Shown here: positions 40,603 through 53,900 of the stretch, one piece after another
Layout: every line of letters starts with the position of its first letter
Numbering within the stretch: the first letter of the stretch is position 1
Source of the DNA: Dolomedes plantarius
Taxonomy: Eukaryota; Arthropoda; Arachnida; Araneae; Dolomedidae
DNA: 64,000 bases
Assembly (NCBI GenBank): GCA_907164885.2
Contig: OU015496.1
Span: forward strand, 164,907,941 to 164,971,940
Direction of reading: 5' to 3'
Notes under the pieces: generated by a model
Database searches by the model: none
What the model was told of the DNA's origin: nothing
What the model saw: only the letters and a program-made list of their open reading frames with translations
Translations under genes and position numbers: made by a program

Positions 40603-41952
40603 TTCAATAATTGAGCATTTTAAATTATCGAGAGCTCAAATAAATGTTAAACTATTTCAGAGATTTCCAAAACTTACAAAATATCATATTGCAGTGATTT
40701 TAATTCATCACCTCTGGATGTGAAGTAAACGAGTTCGAATGCGAAGGAATTTGAACGTAAGCGAAGGCAATCATTGTTATACGAACGAGAACATTTTTGG
40801 CGGGGCGTATAATACTGTGGATCATCAGAAATTTTATTTTGGGACTGGTAGTTAATCGTGAGATGGAATCCAGATGTCCCTGTCTTCAATATATTACTAG
40901 CTGAACCAGTTCACGTAGTTTTAACTAAAATTCGATATTGTTCTAGAAAAGGCTGATTACTAACAAAGAAAAAAAAGCAGATGAAAAGGGTTGAGTATTA
41001 TTTTCACTTCTCTTATTTAACCTTTATTCTTATTGTGATAAGTTGGCCGTGCGTTACTCCACGCTTTTACTACGTTTCCCGGTAACAAGATTAAATATAA
41101 CGTAACTATGAACTGTTACTTGTTTCAGGTGTTAGTTCTGTTTTTCAGCAAGTGAGAATGAATGTAAGAAATTTCAGACTAAAATGGATAGTAGATATGA
41201 AGTATTTATCAAAAGAACAGAATTTTTTTTTTAAAAAATCACTGAAAAATAAGCGGATGACACCTATTTATATAACTTGAATCAAATAACGATGTCAAGT
41301 TTCTAATAAAGACTGTATGACGTGCATTCCTGCTGCAATGCTATTGTCTCATTGACAAAATATTATATTTGCATTATGCAAGTATTTGTATAAAAGTGAT
41401 GCAATTTTTTCCGTTTCACAAAGCAGAGAGTGTAATACTACTGAACATGTTCGCGTCAATTCATCCAACAGACATGTGGCCCGTGTAATATTATAACTCT
41501 ACCGATGTGGCCCTCACCTTTAACCCCCCTCTCTCCCCCCCCCCCAATCTAAAAAAAATAATAAAATAAAATAAAGTTCACCCTCACAAGCGAGGCCATT
41601 TTATTCACATTTGAGATTAATATACTATCATATCTTAGGAAACGTTTCAAAAGTTTTCTGAAAATGAAACCTACATCCCAGCAAGGTTTACTCTCAAAAC
41701 AAACTCATGAAACGCAAGGTGGAGTACAGATCAAAGAAAAATTATAACTTGTTCTGATTTCATATTAAGTAATTATGTAGTTGAGGGACATATACCTTAG
41801 TTCAGATACAGAATACTCAATTAATACTGATACTAAAATATTGGATATGAGCTGTACTCATTATTTGCAACATTATGGATAAAGGAGTGTGCAGACTTAT
41901 GGCACGGGGCAGTTTTAAAAACATTAACTTCAACATTCTTCTCTCTTTTTAG
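40603..41952 (+). other. presumed intron upstream of the exon at 41953
   Basis: AT-rich, no exon recognised. It ends in the polypyrimidine tract TTCTTCTCTCTTTTTAG. Confidence 0.5.
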
Positions 41953-42253
41953 GGATGCTCTGGGCGGCGACCGTTGCAAGTCTGGTGGCTTAGGCAGCGG
42001 CGACTCTTCCAACGAAGACGGTGACTCCAACAGTCGCAAATCCCCCGACGATTCCCTGTACCGCCTGGACGTCAAATCCGAGGCCCTCCTGGCAGCCGAG
42101 CAGCCCACCACGAGCCACCACCAGCAACCCCCACCGCAGCAGGCACAACCCCAACAGTTCCGATTCTCCATCGACACCATGCCCCACCACCTGAGCCCTT
42201 CAAACATAAGCGACTTGGAGCTACGAATGGTGGCCGACTACCAGAGTTTATGA
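41953..42253 (+). CDS. C-terminal exon of a probable transcription factor
   Basis: A splice acceptor (TTCTCTCTTTTTAG, AG at 41951-41952) opens a phase-1 exon of 301 nt that ends at TGA 42251-42253, giving 99 residues plus one split codon. Its G+C content is far above the flanks, and the use of C/G-ending codons (GGC, GAC, CTG, CCC) is typical of a constrained exon. Order of features: a Gly/Ser-rich start (GGDRCKSGGLGSGDSSNEDG); a Ser/Asp stretch with RKSPDDSLYRLDVKSE, where VKSE resembles a sumoylation site; a His/Gln/Pro-rich run; then FRFSIDTMPHHL, which resembles the Groucho-binding eh1 motif (F-S-I-x-x-[IVM]-L/x); and the tail LELRMVADYQSL. Such composition is typical of the C-terminus of homeodomain or forkhead factors. 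Forkhead is attractive because eh1 motifs lie after the DNA-binding domain there, but the family cannot be fixed without upstream exons. Confidence 0.7.
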
Positions 42254-43580
42254 CAAGGCCTTTGATCTGTGATCTGCCACGAATCGCCCATGTGTCTGGT
42301 GCGCAAGCGGGACTCAGACGTTTGACAATCTCTGCCGAGCATGGGCACTACTGGCTGGTGAGCATATGGTTGGACGTTTGCCCGAGTATGAAGCTGAAAC
42401 CTACGTTTGCAAGAAAAACTATTCGAAAAACAAGTTCCTACTGCAAAAGAACTAACTGTCTTTATATAGCATAGTGATATAGAGAAATATCGAGCGTCGT
42501 CCGTCACCACCTCACACTATTCCCAAGTCCCGTGGAAATCATCCCCTACACATTCTCTGCCACCTGAAATAGATTCATAACTAAGGGTGTAATTATAAAT
42601 CGCGTGGTTGTGACGAAATAGATTATTCGATTGTCTTTATAATTCTCATTGTCTTTTCTTCCACTAATGTACAGATACGCGAAGAAAACAGAAAGTATAA
42701 CAAGATTTTTAGAAATGATATCAAAAGTGATGATCAAATGCCAAGCATGCCGTGTACTTAAACAGCGGTAGCATGTATTTACTGGAGCTTATTTCTGTAC
42801 AGGTGTTTGTTTCTGCAGAATTTCAGCTTCACAGTGAAATATGAATGGTCTGGATGTGCAGTTCAACACTGCCCGAAATTCAATTTTTTCTGTGTCATTC
42901 ATTTCTCATTCTTCCAAACTAAGACCGCAAATTTTGGATTCCAAGAATTTCTCAGGCAGAGATTAGCACTCGATATTTTTTTTCTCCAAACATTTGGCAA
43001 GACTTCGGAAGAGTTGAAGAGTTAGGAAATAACCACCCCTCCTGTCATCCACTTTAGTCTAATCTCGTCTAAAACGCCGAGAAAAGAAAAAAAAATTAAG
43101 CAGTCGCTTTAATTGGTCAAACACCTCCATGCTATTTGGCATGTAAGAATGCGCATTCAGTGTAGATTGGCTTTCTTTTAGTGAAAATTCGGTTGTTTTT
43201 TTTCCTAAATATCGAACATCGTCTCAGCAACACAATGAATATTTAACTCTTTTATTCTGTTTACGTCGGGCGGTTGTCCACCATTGCTACGAACCGCCAT
43301 CGTTTTGAAAGATCTTTGATTTAGGAAGCTAACACAGATCTAATCCTGTTGAATCTCTTCGCAAAGAGACTGCAACATTCTCATTAAATGACATGTGATA
43401 TTTCAAGACTTTTAAAAACTATCTGTCGACTTAGTTGTGATATTATGTGCGAGAGATTGAGAGATTTATATCTCCAGCTCACATGAAATACATTGAAACA
43501 CTGTAGTTAAAAAAAAAAAATGTATGCATTCTTTTACAAATATTGAAAAGTGTTACAAATAAAATTTTTTGAATAACCAT
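42254..43580 (+). other. 3' UTR of the 41953-42253 gene (inferred)
   Basis: About 1.3 kb of relatively transposon-free sequence follows the stop. AATAAA at 43558-43563 is a good poly(A) signal candidate. The exact end is not determinable. Confidence 0.5.
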
Positions 43581-44497
43581 GGGGATTTTATTATTATTTT
43601 CAGCACCAATTCTTCAGTCTTACGGATAATTTTTTGGGGAAATAATGTCTCTTCCCGATTCCCAGTTTTAAAAAGTAGTTTTTTTATGCACTTTTATTGC
43701 GACATTCGATTTTGAATTTTTTAACCTTATCCAAACCTAAAAGTCAACAAAGACTTGATTTCAGACTTCTTCTCAATTTAAGTCTTTTACCTTTGCAAAT
43801 TCAACTTTTTATATCCTCACACATACATAATCAGCAAACAACCACATACTTTTCTATTTTGTAAGGGCTAGGGGGTTACATTTCACATAAACATTAAATT
43901 AAATGAAAATAAAGCTGCAATTAAAATTCATTGAAGCCAAAATATTAGAATAGTTAATCAGCCTTATTTCTTAATCAGTAGCATAAATAGCATATAAGTA
44001 GCACTACATTTCTGAAAGTCCGATATTAGGATAAACACACTGTGCCACTTATCAGATAATATACGAAAATGACATTTAACACAGCACAAAATTAAATCAT
44101 ATAGCAAAGAGTTATAAAGTATTATGATTGTTTGCACTACATGTATACAGATGCTTTCTGATTATATTCTATTATTAGGCTTTCTTATATATTTAGAATC
44201 AGATTTTTATTTTAAACAGCAAGACTTTTTAGAAATGAAGCTAACAGACTAAGATGGAAACAAACAAACAAAAGAAAAAAAACTGTATGATTGACAGAAC
44301 AGATGGAGAAGACTTCTTTAATGGTGATATTTTGAACTTTACTTGATTTCAGGTTTAAAAAACCTTTATATTCCCAAGGATTCACATTCTTTATAAGCTG
44401 TAGGAATCTTATATTGATTATTCATAGGTTTACAACATTACTAGAGAATGTTCCCCTTTGGTGTTTTATGTCAGTCCCACTACATTCATTTGGTTTG
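43581..44497. other. AT-rich noncoding, nothing recognised
   Basis: No frame or repeat supported. Confidence 0.5.
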
Positions 44498-44683
44498 GTT
44501 TGGAGCACTATGGTCAAGTTTTGCTACACAAGGGCTAACTGACCAGGACATACTGCTTAAAACCGATTCCGAACAGCCACAAACATCCATGCCAACAGTG
44601 GAACTCAAACTCATGGACTTTGGTACCGATTGCCAGCACCCTAGACATTGAGCCATCGTCCAAACCACATTAATTTGGAATCC
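44498..44683 (-). mobile_element. tRNA-derived SINE (family S2), copy 1
   Basis: On the minus strand the head has an A-box-like GATGGCTCAATGTCTAGGG and a B-box-like GAGTTTGAGTTCC. The body contains GGCATGGATGTTTGTGG and CAGTATGTCCTGGTC. Matching copies lie at 46776-46946 and, in part, 51845-51925. Confidence 0.75.
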
Positions 44684-45156
44684 TCCAAGTTGCAAAACAC
44701 TAATACCTTGCATCAGCATTGCCCTGCACACTATATGTGCCAAAGGTAAAGAACTATGCATATGACAGCAAGACTACGATCTAAAACAAAAATTTGTTTC
44801 ATAAAGACCTTGAAAACATTCTAAAAGTAAACCATACTAAATTGACATTTTTGTGTATGAAACAAAGTTAGGTGCACCGAACAATAAGATAAGATTATCC
44901 TAACCTAAAATAACCACGTGAACAACTTTTGAACATCAAGTGCCATCATAACGTCAGTCCTTTCCCCCCTACACCAATGTTTTTTGCTTATAATGAAACA
45001 ATTCTAAGCTACAAATAACCAGAAATGCTTCCTGATATTAGAAGGAATATTTGTACCCTTTTTGACACACTATCTTTTTCTAAAGAGCACAGAATAAGCA
45101 AATTTTCACAAATGAATGAAGTGCATAGGACAAGTGTTGAAGATGGTTGGAAACTA

Positions 45157-45770
45157 GTCAAATCTGTTTTTGTGCAGTCTTTTTTTTATGTGATTTTTTG
45201 TGCAACTTATGCAGGGATCCAGCTTTGTAGCCAATTGGTAAAGCATTTTCTTAAAATAGATAACAATTCCAAAAAGAAGTTTGAAAATCCAAAACGAGTT
45301 TCGATCGTGTATATCTGGCTTAACGTTTACAAGCAGCTGATCAAACAACTGTCATCACAAAAACTTATCACCGACTACATGGTAACAAAAAATAAATCAA
45401 CTCAAATATCTTCAAGTGACAAAAGCGCTTACTAACTGGTTCATCACAAGAATATGTGCATTTTGGACTATGACGAGTAGTATCGAATTATGTACATTTT
45501 AAAAATTTCTCCATGTTTAAAATAAGAAATTAAATTTTTTTAAAATATTTCCATGTGTAATTTATTTATTTTGTTTGGAAAGCACTTTCTCACTATTTCG
45601 TAAAGCTTTGACATAGTTTCTCAGTGAGACTTTTTTTATGCGGTCCCTCTCCACTGTATAAAAAAAAATTTCTTTAATATGTTGTGAAAAATTGCTATAG
45701 CTATTTATCAAGTTTCTGAAAAAAAAATTTTGTGCGGTACCTATCTACTGCACAAAAACAGGTTTGACTG
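45157..45770. mobile_element. about 614-bp Tigger-like MITE
   Basis: GTCAAATCTGTTTTTGTGCA at the left and TGCACAAAAACAGGTTTGAC then TG at the right are inverted, with TA outside. The phrase TTTTGTGCGGT recurs. The internal frame with KQLIKQLSSQKLITDYMV may be a transposase tail, unproven. Much of a 136-codon open frame (45025-45435) overlaps its left end, which argues against a host gene. Confidence 0.72.
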
Positions 45771-46775
45771 TAATTTTAATCAGTTGAATATTAATGCCCT
45801 ATATAAATGACTGAGATCAAATACATAAATTTCAATTTGTCATATCCTGCCATTGCTTAAAAAGTCCTGAATTAAATAAAATTTAAGTTATAGAATGCTC
45901 TTATATCCATACCTCATCTATAACTAATGGTTGCCATTTATGAATAAGGGATATGTAATATGTATACATAAATCACACTATTTTCCCAAATATTTTGTAA
46001 AAAGGGAGAACAAGAATAGTGTTAAAGATATATAGATCATCTACCTAATGGTGACCAACTTGGCACAACACTAAGAAAAATTGCATTCACTCACAGTGAA
46101 GAAAGGTTAAGAAAGCTGGAATTTTCTATTCATTCAGCTGTATTTGGATTATATGACCTGGCAATTCTTAAAAAAGAGTTGCCAACTTGTGCCTAAAACG
46201 ATATCAAATATGATCTTAACTTGATGGGAAGACAATACCCAAATTACCAAAACCATTGAATAAAAATTTTAGTATGAACTCAAATCACCTGCAAAAACAA
46301 TTGAAAAAAAATATTTGTAAGCCTTCATTCAAATTGCCAGACTTCCATACTTGTTAGGGTTAAGAGTGCAGGACCCTACCCTCCTTCAAAGGATGAAAAT
46401 TCAGGTATATTTCTAGCTCCCTCCTAACCTAAATTCTAAAATCTTAAGAACACACACAGAAAGGGAAAACAGTACACTGTTTTGCAACAACTGTGAATTT
46501 TTTGAATTTAAAATTACTCTACCAACAGTAAATGCTAGTACTAACACATACACAATGTAAAATTGAGGCAGCACAAGCATGGTATTTAAATTCAGAATGC
46601 AGGTGAGGCAAGGGTCTGAAGAGTCCCCATCCTACTCCCCAAAATTAAATTTTTTAGATTATTACAATGCATTAACAAAAATCAGTCCTTAATTGCATGA
46701 ACATTGTTAGACATTGTGTGCCCCATTCCCACTTTTTTTTTTTTTTTTTTTTTTTACTAATGTTATTAATATAAA
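45771..46775. other. AT-rich noncoding, nothing recognised
   Basis: A long T-run (46733-46755) precedes the next SINE copy. Confidence 0.5.
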
Positions 46776-46946
46776 TGTTGCTTGGTTGAGAGCACTTCAG
46801 CCATTCTTTACTATATGATGGCGTATTAGACCAGGTCCTACTGCTTAATGTTGATTCTGAACCTTTACAAACATCCATGCCAATAGTGAGACTCAAACCT
46901 AAAGACTGGTACTGATGGCAAAGCCCTAGCCATTCGCCCATCGTAT
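46776..46946 (-). mobile_element. tRNA-derived SINE (family S2), copy 2
   Basis: Aligns with 44498-44683 throughout, including GACCAGGTCCTACTGCTTAA and ACAAACATCCATGCCAA. On the minus strand the head is TGGGCGAATGGCTAGGGC and the B-box GGTTTGAGTCTC. Confidence 0.78.
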
Positions 46947-47880
46947 CAATATGACGACCAGTTAAGCTATGAAAGTGTATAAACAAAGTTATTATAATAC
47001 AAGACAGTGTTTTAGAAATTTTAATGACCTCAGAAGAACAATACTTTAATAATTTTCAATGTAACTGTTGCAGCAAATTTATGAAGCTTCAAAATTTGAA
47101 AGTCAGTAATAACACAGCAGAGCAAATAAAATTTTTTAGTTTTTTCATTATATAAAGGGCAGCTGTAACACTGGAATACCCAGTTTACTAAAAAAATTTT
47201 TTTTTAAATTTCAGATTTCTGAAATGTTCAACTATTATATGAGATAAATAGATAGGAAAAAAACAATTACTAAAATTTGCTATTTATATTTTAATTAAAC
47301 TAATGATTTCAAGATTCCTAAATAAAACATTCATGATATTATCAGAAATATCAGCATTGAACTCTTGATATTTGGAAATACCAATTTTAGAAATTCGACT
47401 CCAGAAACTCTTTCTCATCATAGTTGTATTAATTTTTTAGCAAAAAATTACATGTTACCATTATATCAGAAAATATATTTAAAATATAAATTAATATGAT
47501 TGAATTCTATGTATTTCAAGCAAAGATGACAATACTTGCATTGACTGCTTTGACATTTATTAAATATAAAATTATCTTTTCTTCCAAATCATAAATTGAA
47601 GAATTTTCAGTGTTTTTAAGAAGCTTATATTATTGCTCCAATATTTAGATGATTCTTTTTTTAAAAGGCAAATGAAACAAAAACAATAGTTTTTAATATA
47701 CATTATCAATTTATAAAACTTGTATTCCTGATGTTGAATGAAATGTATTCCTGGTGTTAGAAACCAGTATGAATGATTTTTAGAAACAAAGTACAACAAT
47801 ACTGAATATTTATATTATTGTTCATGTATAAAAGCAAAACATATCAAAATATATCAGTTCCTGCTAGTGCTTCTTTAACG
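46947..47880 (-). other. PFDN1 3' flank
   Basis: Downstream of the PFDN1 stop on the minus strand. AATAAA (plus TTTATT, 47556-47561) and ATTAAA (about 47692-47697) are candidate poly(A) signals. No other gene. Confidence 0.4.
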
Positions 47881-47967
47881 TTAACGATCCCTTAGCTTGT
47901 TTGCAACCAATTCTCTTAGGTTTTCTTCACTTTCTTTCATGCTACGTTCTAAGTATGCTTTACTTGT
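47881..47967 (-). CDS. PFDN1: PFDN1 coding exon 4
   Basis: 87 nt after a TTTCTAG acceptor. Encodes TSKAYLERSMKESEENLREL and a short basic tail, with TAA at 47883-47881. Confidence 0.95.
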   Translation of the reverse strand, partial: TSKAYLERSMKESEENLRELVANKLRDR

Positions 47968-50900
47968 CTAGAAAGAAATAAAATAATGAAAAATTTAAAA
48001 ACATGAACACACACGAGGAACTACGATACGCATCATTTAAAAATAATCACAAACATTAAACCTTTTAGCAATGATAATAATTTATGCTAGAATACAAGGC
48101 AATATCATTTAGATATCAGATTAAATAACTTTCTGGTAAAGGTTTGTTGTAACTGTAGCATTGAAATATCAACTGATTCATAGAATTTTCATTCAACTTA
48201 GAGAAAGTAATACATTTATCCATTCCTATAGCTATCTGTAGGAATGGATTTTATGACAAAATCTACCTAAAACATATAAATTGAATTAATTTTTTTTTAT
48301 ACTTTCAGTATTTTGATACACCCTCTTACATCCCATATATTAAAATAAATGAATCATTTAGAAGCAGCTAAACTGTTTATATCAAAAAATGTCTTGTATA
48401 TGACAAAGTAATTCCTAAAAATGTACTGCAACAAGCCATAAAATGTTTTATTTAATCCAAGGAATCTAAGCTGCATACAGAACTAAGCATTCTCAAGTGG
48501 AAGAAAGGACTGTTTCGTGGAATTTCAGGGCCTGTCATGTCTTCAAGAAGATAGGATCTTGATCTTGGTAAATGACTCTAATCTCAGAAATAGTATACCA
48601 ACATGACGCTGTCTGCTAAGAGCAGTAATAATGCAAAAGTAGGAAATAAACTTATGATGAAAATAAAAATGATAGTTGACTGAACTGATACCAGATTTCG
48701 GATGATATTTTGGGATAAGTTTATGAGCTATTGAGAAAATTTCGGATATTGATTGCAATGATCATTATAATGGGATCAAATTGCAATTAAAATTAAGAGC
48801 ATTGGATCATTATATGATTAGTTGCAAATAACTTTGTACTGTGTGGTACGGTACTGAATAAAGTTGCACTGGTTACACAGTGCTGAGTCAATTGACCTCT
48901 GTTGTTTGAATGCACATGCTATGTCACTCTACATTCTTTATGTAGACACACATTTCTGATGATTTTTTCTAATGTGCCAGGATAATGACTGATATTTTTA
49001 TATAAATTATTTTAACATAAATTTTGCATGGCTAAAAACATTTTGATCCAAAACAAGCAAAATGTTAAACTATAATAAGTAAAATGAGTTTTAAAAAATA
49101 TAGTTTCCCAATTCAATGTTTAGCTTCATAAATGCTTGAATATAAAACATAACCTGCCATTAAAAAAATTTTGCAAACATTTTATCAGAAATAACTAAAA
49201 ATCAAACTTTACAATATGATATAATGCTTTCCTGTTAGTTTTTAGAAATATCATAATTTTTCAATGACTTTGTTATAACACATATTGGTGCAAATCTGTA
49301 ACAAAACCTGATAATGTTCTCTGAATTTACTGAAATCATTTTCATGTAAATAAGAAAAAAATCAGGTTACAGGCAATGAGACAATCTTTAAATCTAAGAT
49401 TGTAAAATTTTCATTTAAAAAAAAATTCTTTAAAAGTCATTGAACATAAAAAAAATCTAGAAACTGAACAGATGAATTGTCTTGATGAGTATTATGTGAC
49501 TCAACAACAAACAAATATAAAGTATATATATATAAAGCATAAAAATAAACATTTATTGAGAATTATGAAAAGTTACTTTACAATTTTTTTTTTTTTTCAA
49601 AATATCAAGTGTTCAGAGAGGGTCAATCTAATTGTAACAATCAAAATAAGTATAAAAACAAGAATGAAGTAATGAGTTTAGTTAATAGGCTTAATATACC
49701 ATCTTTCTTACCTCTAATTCTTTAATTTTATCTTGAGATTTATAAATTCTTTTGGAAAGCATGTCATTAATCTCAGTTGGATGTGTTAACAAGAACCTGT
49801 GTGAAATTAACAGCACAAAGTTTATTTAAAACTGATGAAATATGAAAATCAAACATGGCAAAGGAGAAAGTATGTTCATTACTTTTAGGTAACACTAATT
49901 TTTGTTAAAGAGGAAGTAAAAAAAATTACAATACAAAAAAGGGAGGGGACAGACAGGATACCATTAACACAAAAATAAATAAAATAATATAAATATTCAA
50001 GGTACTTTTCGGTTATGAAGATTGCTGAAGGCAAATTTCACCAAATCAGTTGTAGGCAGTTATTGTAGTAGATGTAAAGTGAAAGACAACAAAAGTTACA
50101 AAACATGCGTTAATAATAGATTCAAGAAATTTGTAACAAAACTTGAAATATAACTAAAGTAAAATGATATTTTCATCCTCCGTTTGTAAGTAGATTTGGG
50201 GTTGATTACATTTAAAAGTTTAGAATTTTTTTTTTTTAACTTCAGGAGACCATAATTCAGCAATTGCTTAAAGAATAGCATTAAATGTGTTGTTATCTCC
50301 ATTTATGGTTCAACACATGAATACTGTCTAGTAGAAACCTATATAGCAGCTCGAATTGCCTCTCCACTTTTTATTTCACCATTTCCCGGAAAACTTAGAA
50401 ATTCCTTTATCTCTTGCAGTACAGTTCCGATAATACATCCCCATAACATCAAAGCCACTTGAAAATTCTAGAGAGTCTTTTCTGCACTATTTGTGATAAA
50501 AAACAAGTTATGGACATTTTGCCCCTCCAGACCTGTGAGGCACTACGCACCTGAGATCTCTGTAGCCAATATTGGGAGGCAAGAGCATTGAGCAACTGAT
50601 ATGTTCCAGTTTCCTTCTTCAAGTTACTTTTTGTTTTCTTGTTATCTGTTTTCTTGTACCTTTTATCTTGTTGTTTTTGTTTATTGCTTGCCATTGCAAA
50701 GTTAAGAAAAACAAAATTCTCATAATTAGATTTTATTAACACCAGTAGCTGAAACTGAAAAGGAGAAATTTGAAATACATACATTGCACTACAGCTTTTT
50801 AAATTTAAAATTAATGTTAAATAAAGAGGAATTTTCCTAGTTGTAACCTAATTATGTATATTATTTTAAGATATGTTTGATGAAAAGCTATAAACCAAAC

Positions 50901-53900
50901 AAAGAATAACAAAGGATTAAACAGTTATAACAACAGTTTGGACACACAATGTCTACCCAAAGTTTGTAAATTTATTTTCACATATTAAGTACACATTGAT
51001 GAATTTTGCCAGTTTTATTCTATAAGAACACACTATTATATCTATATAAAAGTAAGTTTCAGAAAGAAGACTGAGAACATAACATACATATAATGAAAGA
51101 AATAGCAATAAAAATTTTTAAAAAGGGCATAATAGCTTTGTGGAAAAACTGGAATAAGTTTGTTAGGGAAAAAAAAGTATTAAAATTTTGGCAGAGAAAA
51201 AATTAAAAACATCAATTTTTAAAAAAACGTGAAAAATAAAGAGTCATAAGATCACATTGCGAGTAATTAATCAATGACTGGAATATATGTGATGATATTC
51301 AATAGAAAGTTTTCTCTGCATATCACTGGAAAGTGCAATTTCTTTAAAAATTATAAAAAGTTGGAAACATTTACAAATCTAAAATTCCCCAGTGCAGTTT
51401 AAGATATGTGCCTTATGATACAAAGTATTCTGAATACAGAAAAACCTCAAGCTGTGAGTAGAAAATTTAAAGCCTGCTATATCACTAACATAAACTTTAA
51501 AGACACTCATTTCTTCAACTGACTTTAGTCTCCCTTCTGATATTTTAAATAGTTTCTAAGGATGAAAAACCAAATTTGGATAAATAAGCAATATAAAATT
51601 GCAGCAATATAACTAAATGGTTTTAATGCAAAGGGTATTCTTCAAAGTCAACCCAGAGTGTATCAGTTTCAACTTCTTTATGTACAACTTGTGGTTTTCA
51701 TTTGGAAAAACAAAGTTAGAAATGAAGAAAAGAAATTTCTTTTCCAACAAACTGGTTTGTTGAAGGCTATAGCTATCTTTTGCTACTTATGGGCTAAACA
51801 GATTGAAACTTATAGTTTAAAGATGCTTTTGGATTGCTATTAACATCCATGCCAATAACATGACTCAAACCCACAGGCTCAGGCACAAAAAGTTAATACC
51901 CTAAGCATTCAACAATCGTTCTAAGAAACAGCTATTGATAACATTTTGTTCTATTAATAAAATACATAAACTTTGCTAAACTTATTAAATTAATAGCAAT
52001 ATTAAACTGACACTAGTAATAGTTTTATTTTGTTATTTTAATTATGTACTTAACAGGGTATTCTTTTCAACATCACTACCACTTACATTCTGAAATGATC
52101 AATTATACTTTTCCCTATTAAATAATTATCACAACAGACTTCTACAATTTTGAATATTGCAACCCCATTTTTGATTCCTTAAACAAGTTAATCAAAGGAT
52201 ATTTTCATTAATATAATTTCATGCTTATCACCAAAAATATATAAAATATATTTATTTACAAAATACAGTCGAACCTCCATACATCGAAGTAGCAAATTGC
52301 AGGAAAAAAATTCGATATATAGAATTGAGCTTAGTTTTATCATAATTCTCTTAAAAAAAATTAAAGCTAATTTTCGTATACGAAACTCCATTTCAAATTT
52401 ATATGCGAATCCCATTAAATGAAAGTTAATAACTAAAAAATGAATTAATATGAAAGATTTATTGAGTACTACATATCTTTAAAAAAAACAATAATGCAAA
52501 CAGTGGTTACAATGTAACACAGTTACATTCTTTTTAAAAAAAACTACGAATATCTTGCTGAACAGACAGTTTTGTGGAAAGTTCAAAGAAATGTTCGTAT
52601 TTATTCAGTCTACTAAAAACTTCATCAGGCACATTTTCTGCGAATTGAAGTCCACGACATATTGTTTCAAATGACAAAAATTGGGAGATTTTATTCTAAA
52701 GTGGAATAAAATCTCCCAATTTGTCTTGAAAAAAATTTCGATATATAGAAACAATTTTTCTATGTAATGAACATGGAGATTTGCTAAGAGTTCGATATTT
52801 AGAAAATTTCAATATGTGGAAGTTCGATATATGGAGGTTCGACTGTATATCTAATCATTTTATATTACTTCAATTAAATAAACAAATATTTCATTTTATG
52901 AAAAATGGTCTTATTTTAATCCATTTAATCCATGCCAGTAAAACTGTTCTCTTGTGCAAGTATACTTACATTCTTCCGATTCCATTATACATTTTTGTGT
53001 CTTCCGGAAGAGATTTCAATTCCTTTTGAGTTAGCTGAGCACGCTGAATAGTTTTAGTCAATGAGTCTATTTGAATATTAGCAAATTTTAATTTTTGAGT
53101 CGTATCAAGTTCTTTAGCATGAAGTTCACGAAATGCCTAAAAAATAAGTTATTAAATTAACAAAATATTCAAAACTGCCCTAGAAATGATGACATTCTAA
53201 AACAAAATAAAATAATGAAAACAGACATAAAGTATGTCCTTTAACAATATACTCTTTATACACACATTAGTAAATACTATTAATAATTCAAATTATCATT
53301 TCTTTTCATATTGATCACATTTTTATAATATACATATACAGAGAGGTAAGATTTTATGCATTTACGTAGATAAACTTTAGGTATAATCTGATTTATAACA
53401 AAGCATAATATTACCAAGACTGTCTTAGTTTGATGCTGTATAAAGTGTAGGGAAATTGTGCTGGTATACAAGTTTTATGAATAACTTATCTAATTATTAG
53501 GGATCTTTTTAAAAATATATTTCTTATTTTTATTTTTTATTGTAACAAGTTTTACAAATAATAAGGTACAAAAATTTTTGTGATACAATCAATTATAACA
53601 ACTCTTAACATCATAAATATAACTAAAAGTTCCAAAAACAGAACTATTAAATAAAAAATAATTAAAGCTGCATATTATTTTTCATAACTGATATTTGATA
53701 GACAGCTCATATGTAGGTTAGGGAATGTTTAACCTAAAAAGTTATAAGCAATGCAAACCTATGTCAAAGAATTTTCAAAATAAAAGGATGAGTGACAGTA
53801 ATTTGCTAACACACTTGGAATATTCAAATTCAATAGAGAACATTACTAGGCACTATAATAGTTAATAGGATATACACCACCAATATCTAATCTTTGATCA

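Larger units (their letters stand above)
49797..52969 (-). other. PFDN1 intron 2
   Basis: Contains an S2 SINE fragment (51845-51925) and the family C element (52266-52845); otherwise AT-rich. Confidence 0.7.

Noticed and set aside
41833..42207. Minus-strand frame rich in Trp/Gly/Cys across 41.9-42.2 kb
   Set aside because: Shadow of the GC-rich plus-strand exon, which has splice acceptor, stop and codon bias in its favour.
45025..45435. 136-codon plus-strand frame as a host gene
   Set aside because: It spans the left end of a TIR element (45157), has AT-driven composition and matches no known protein.
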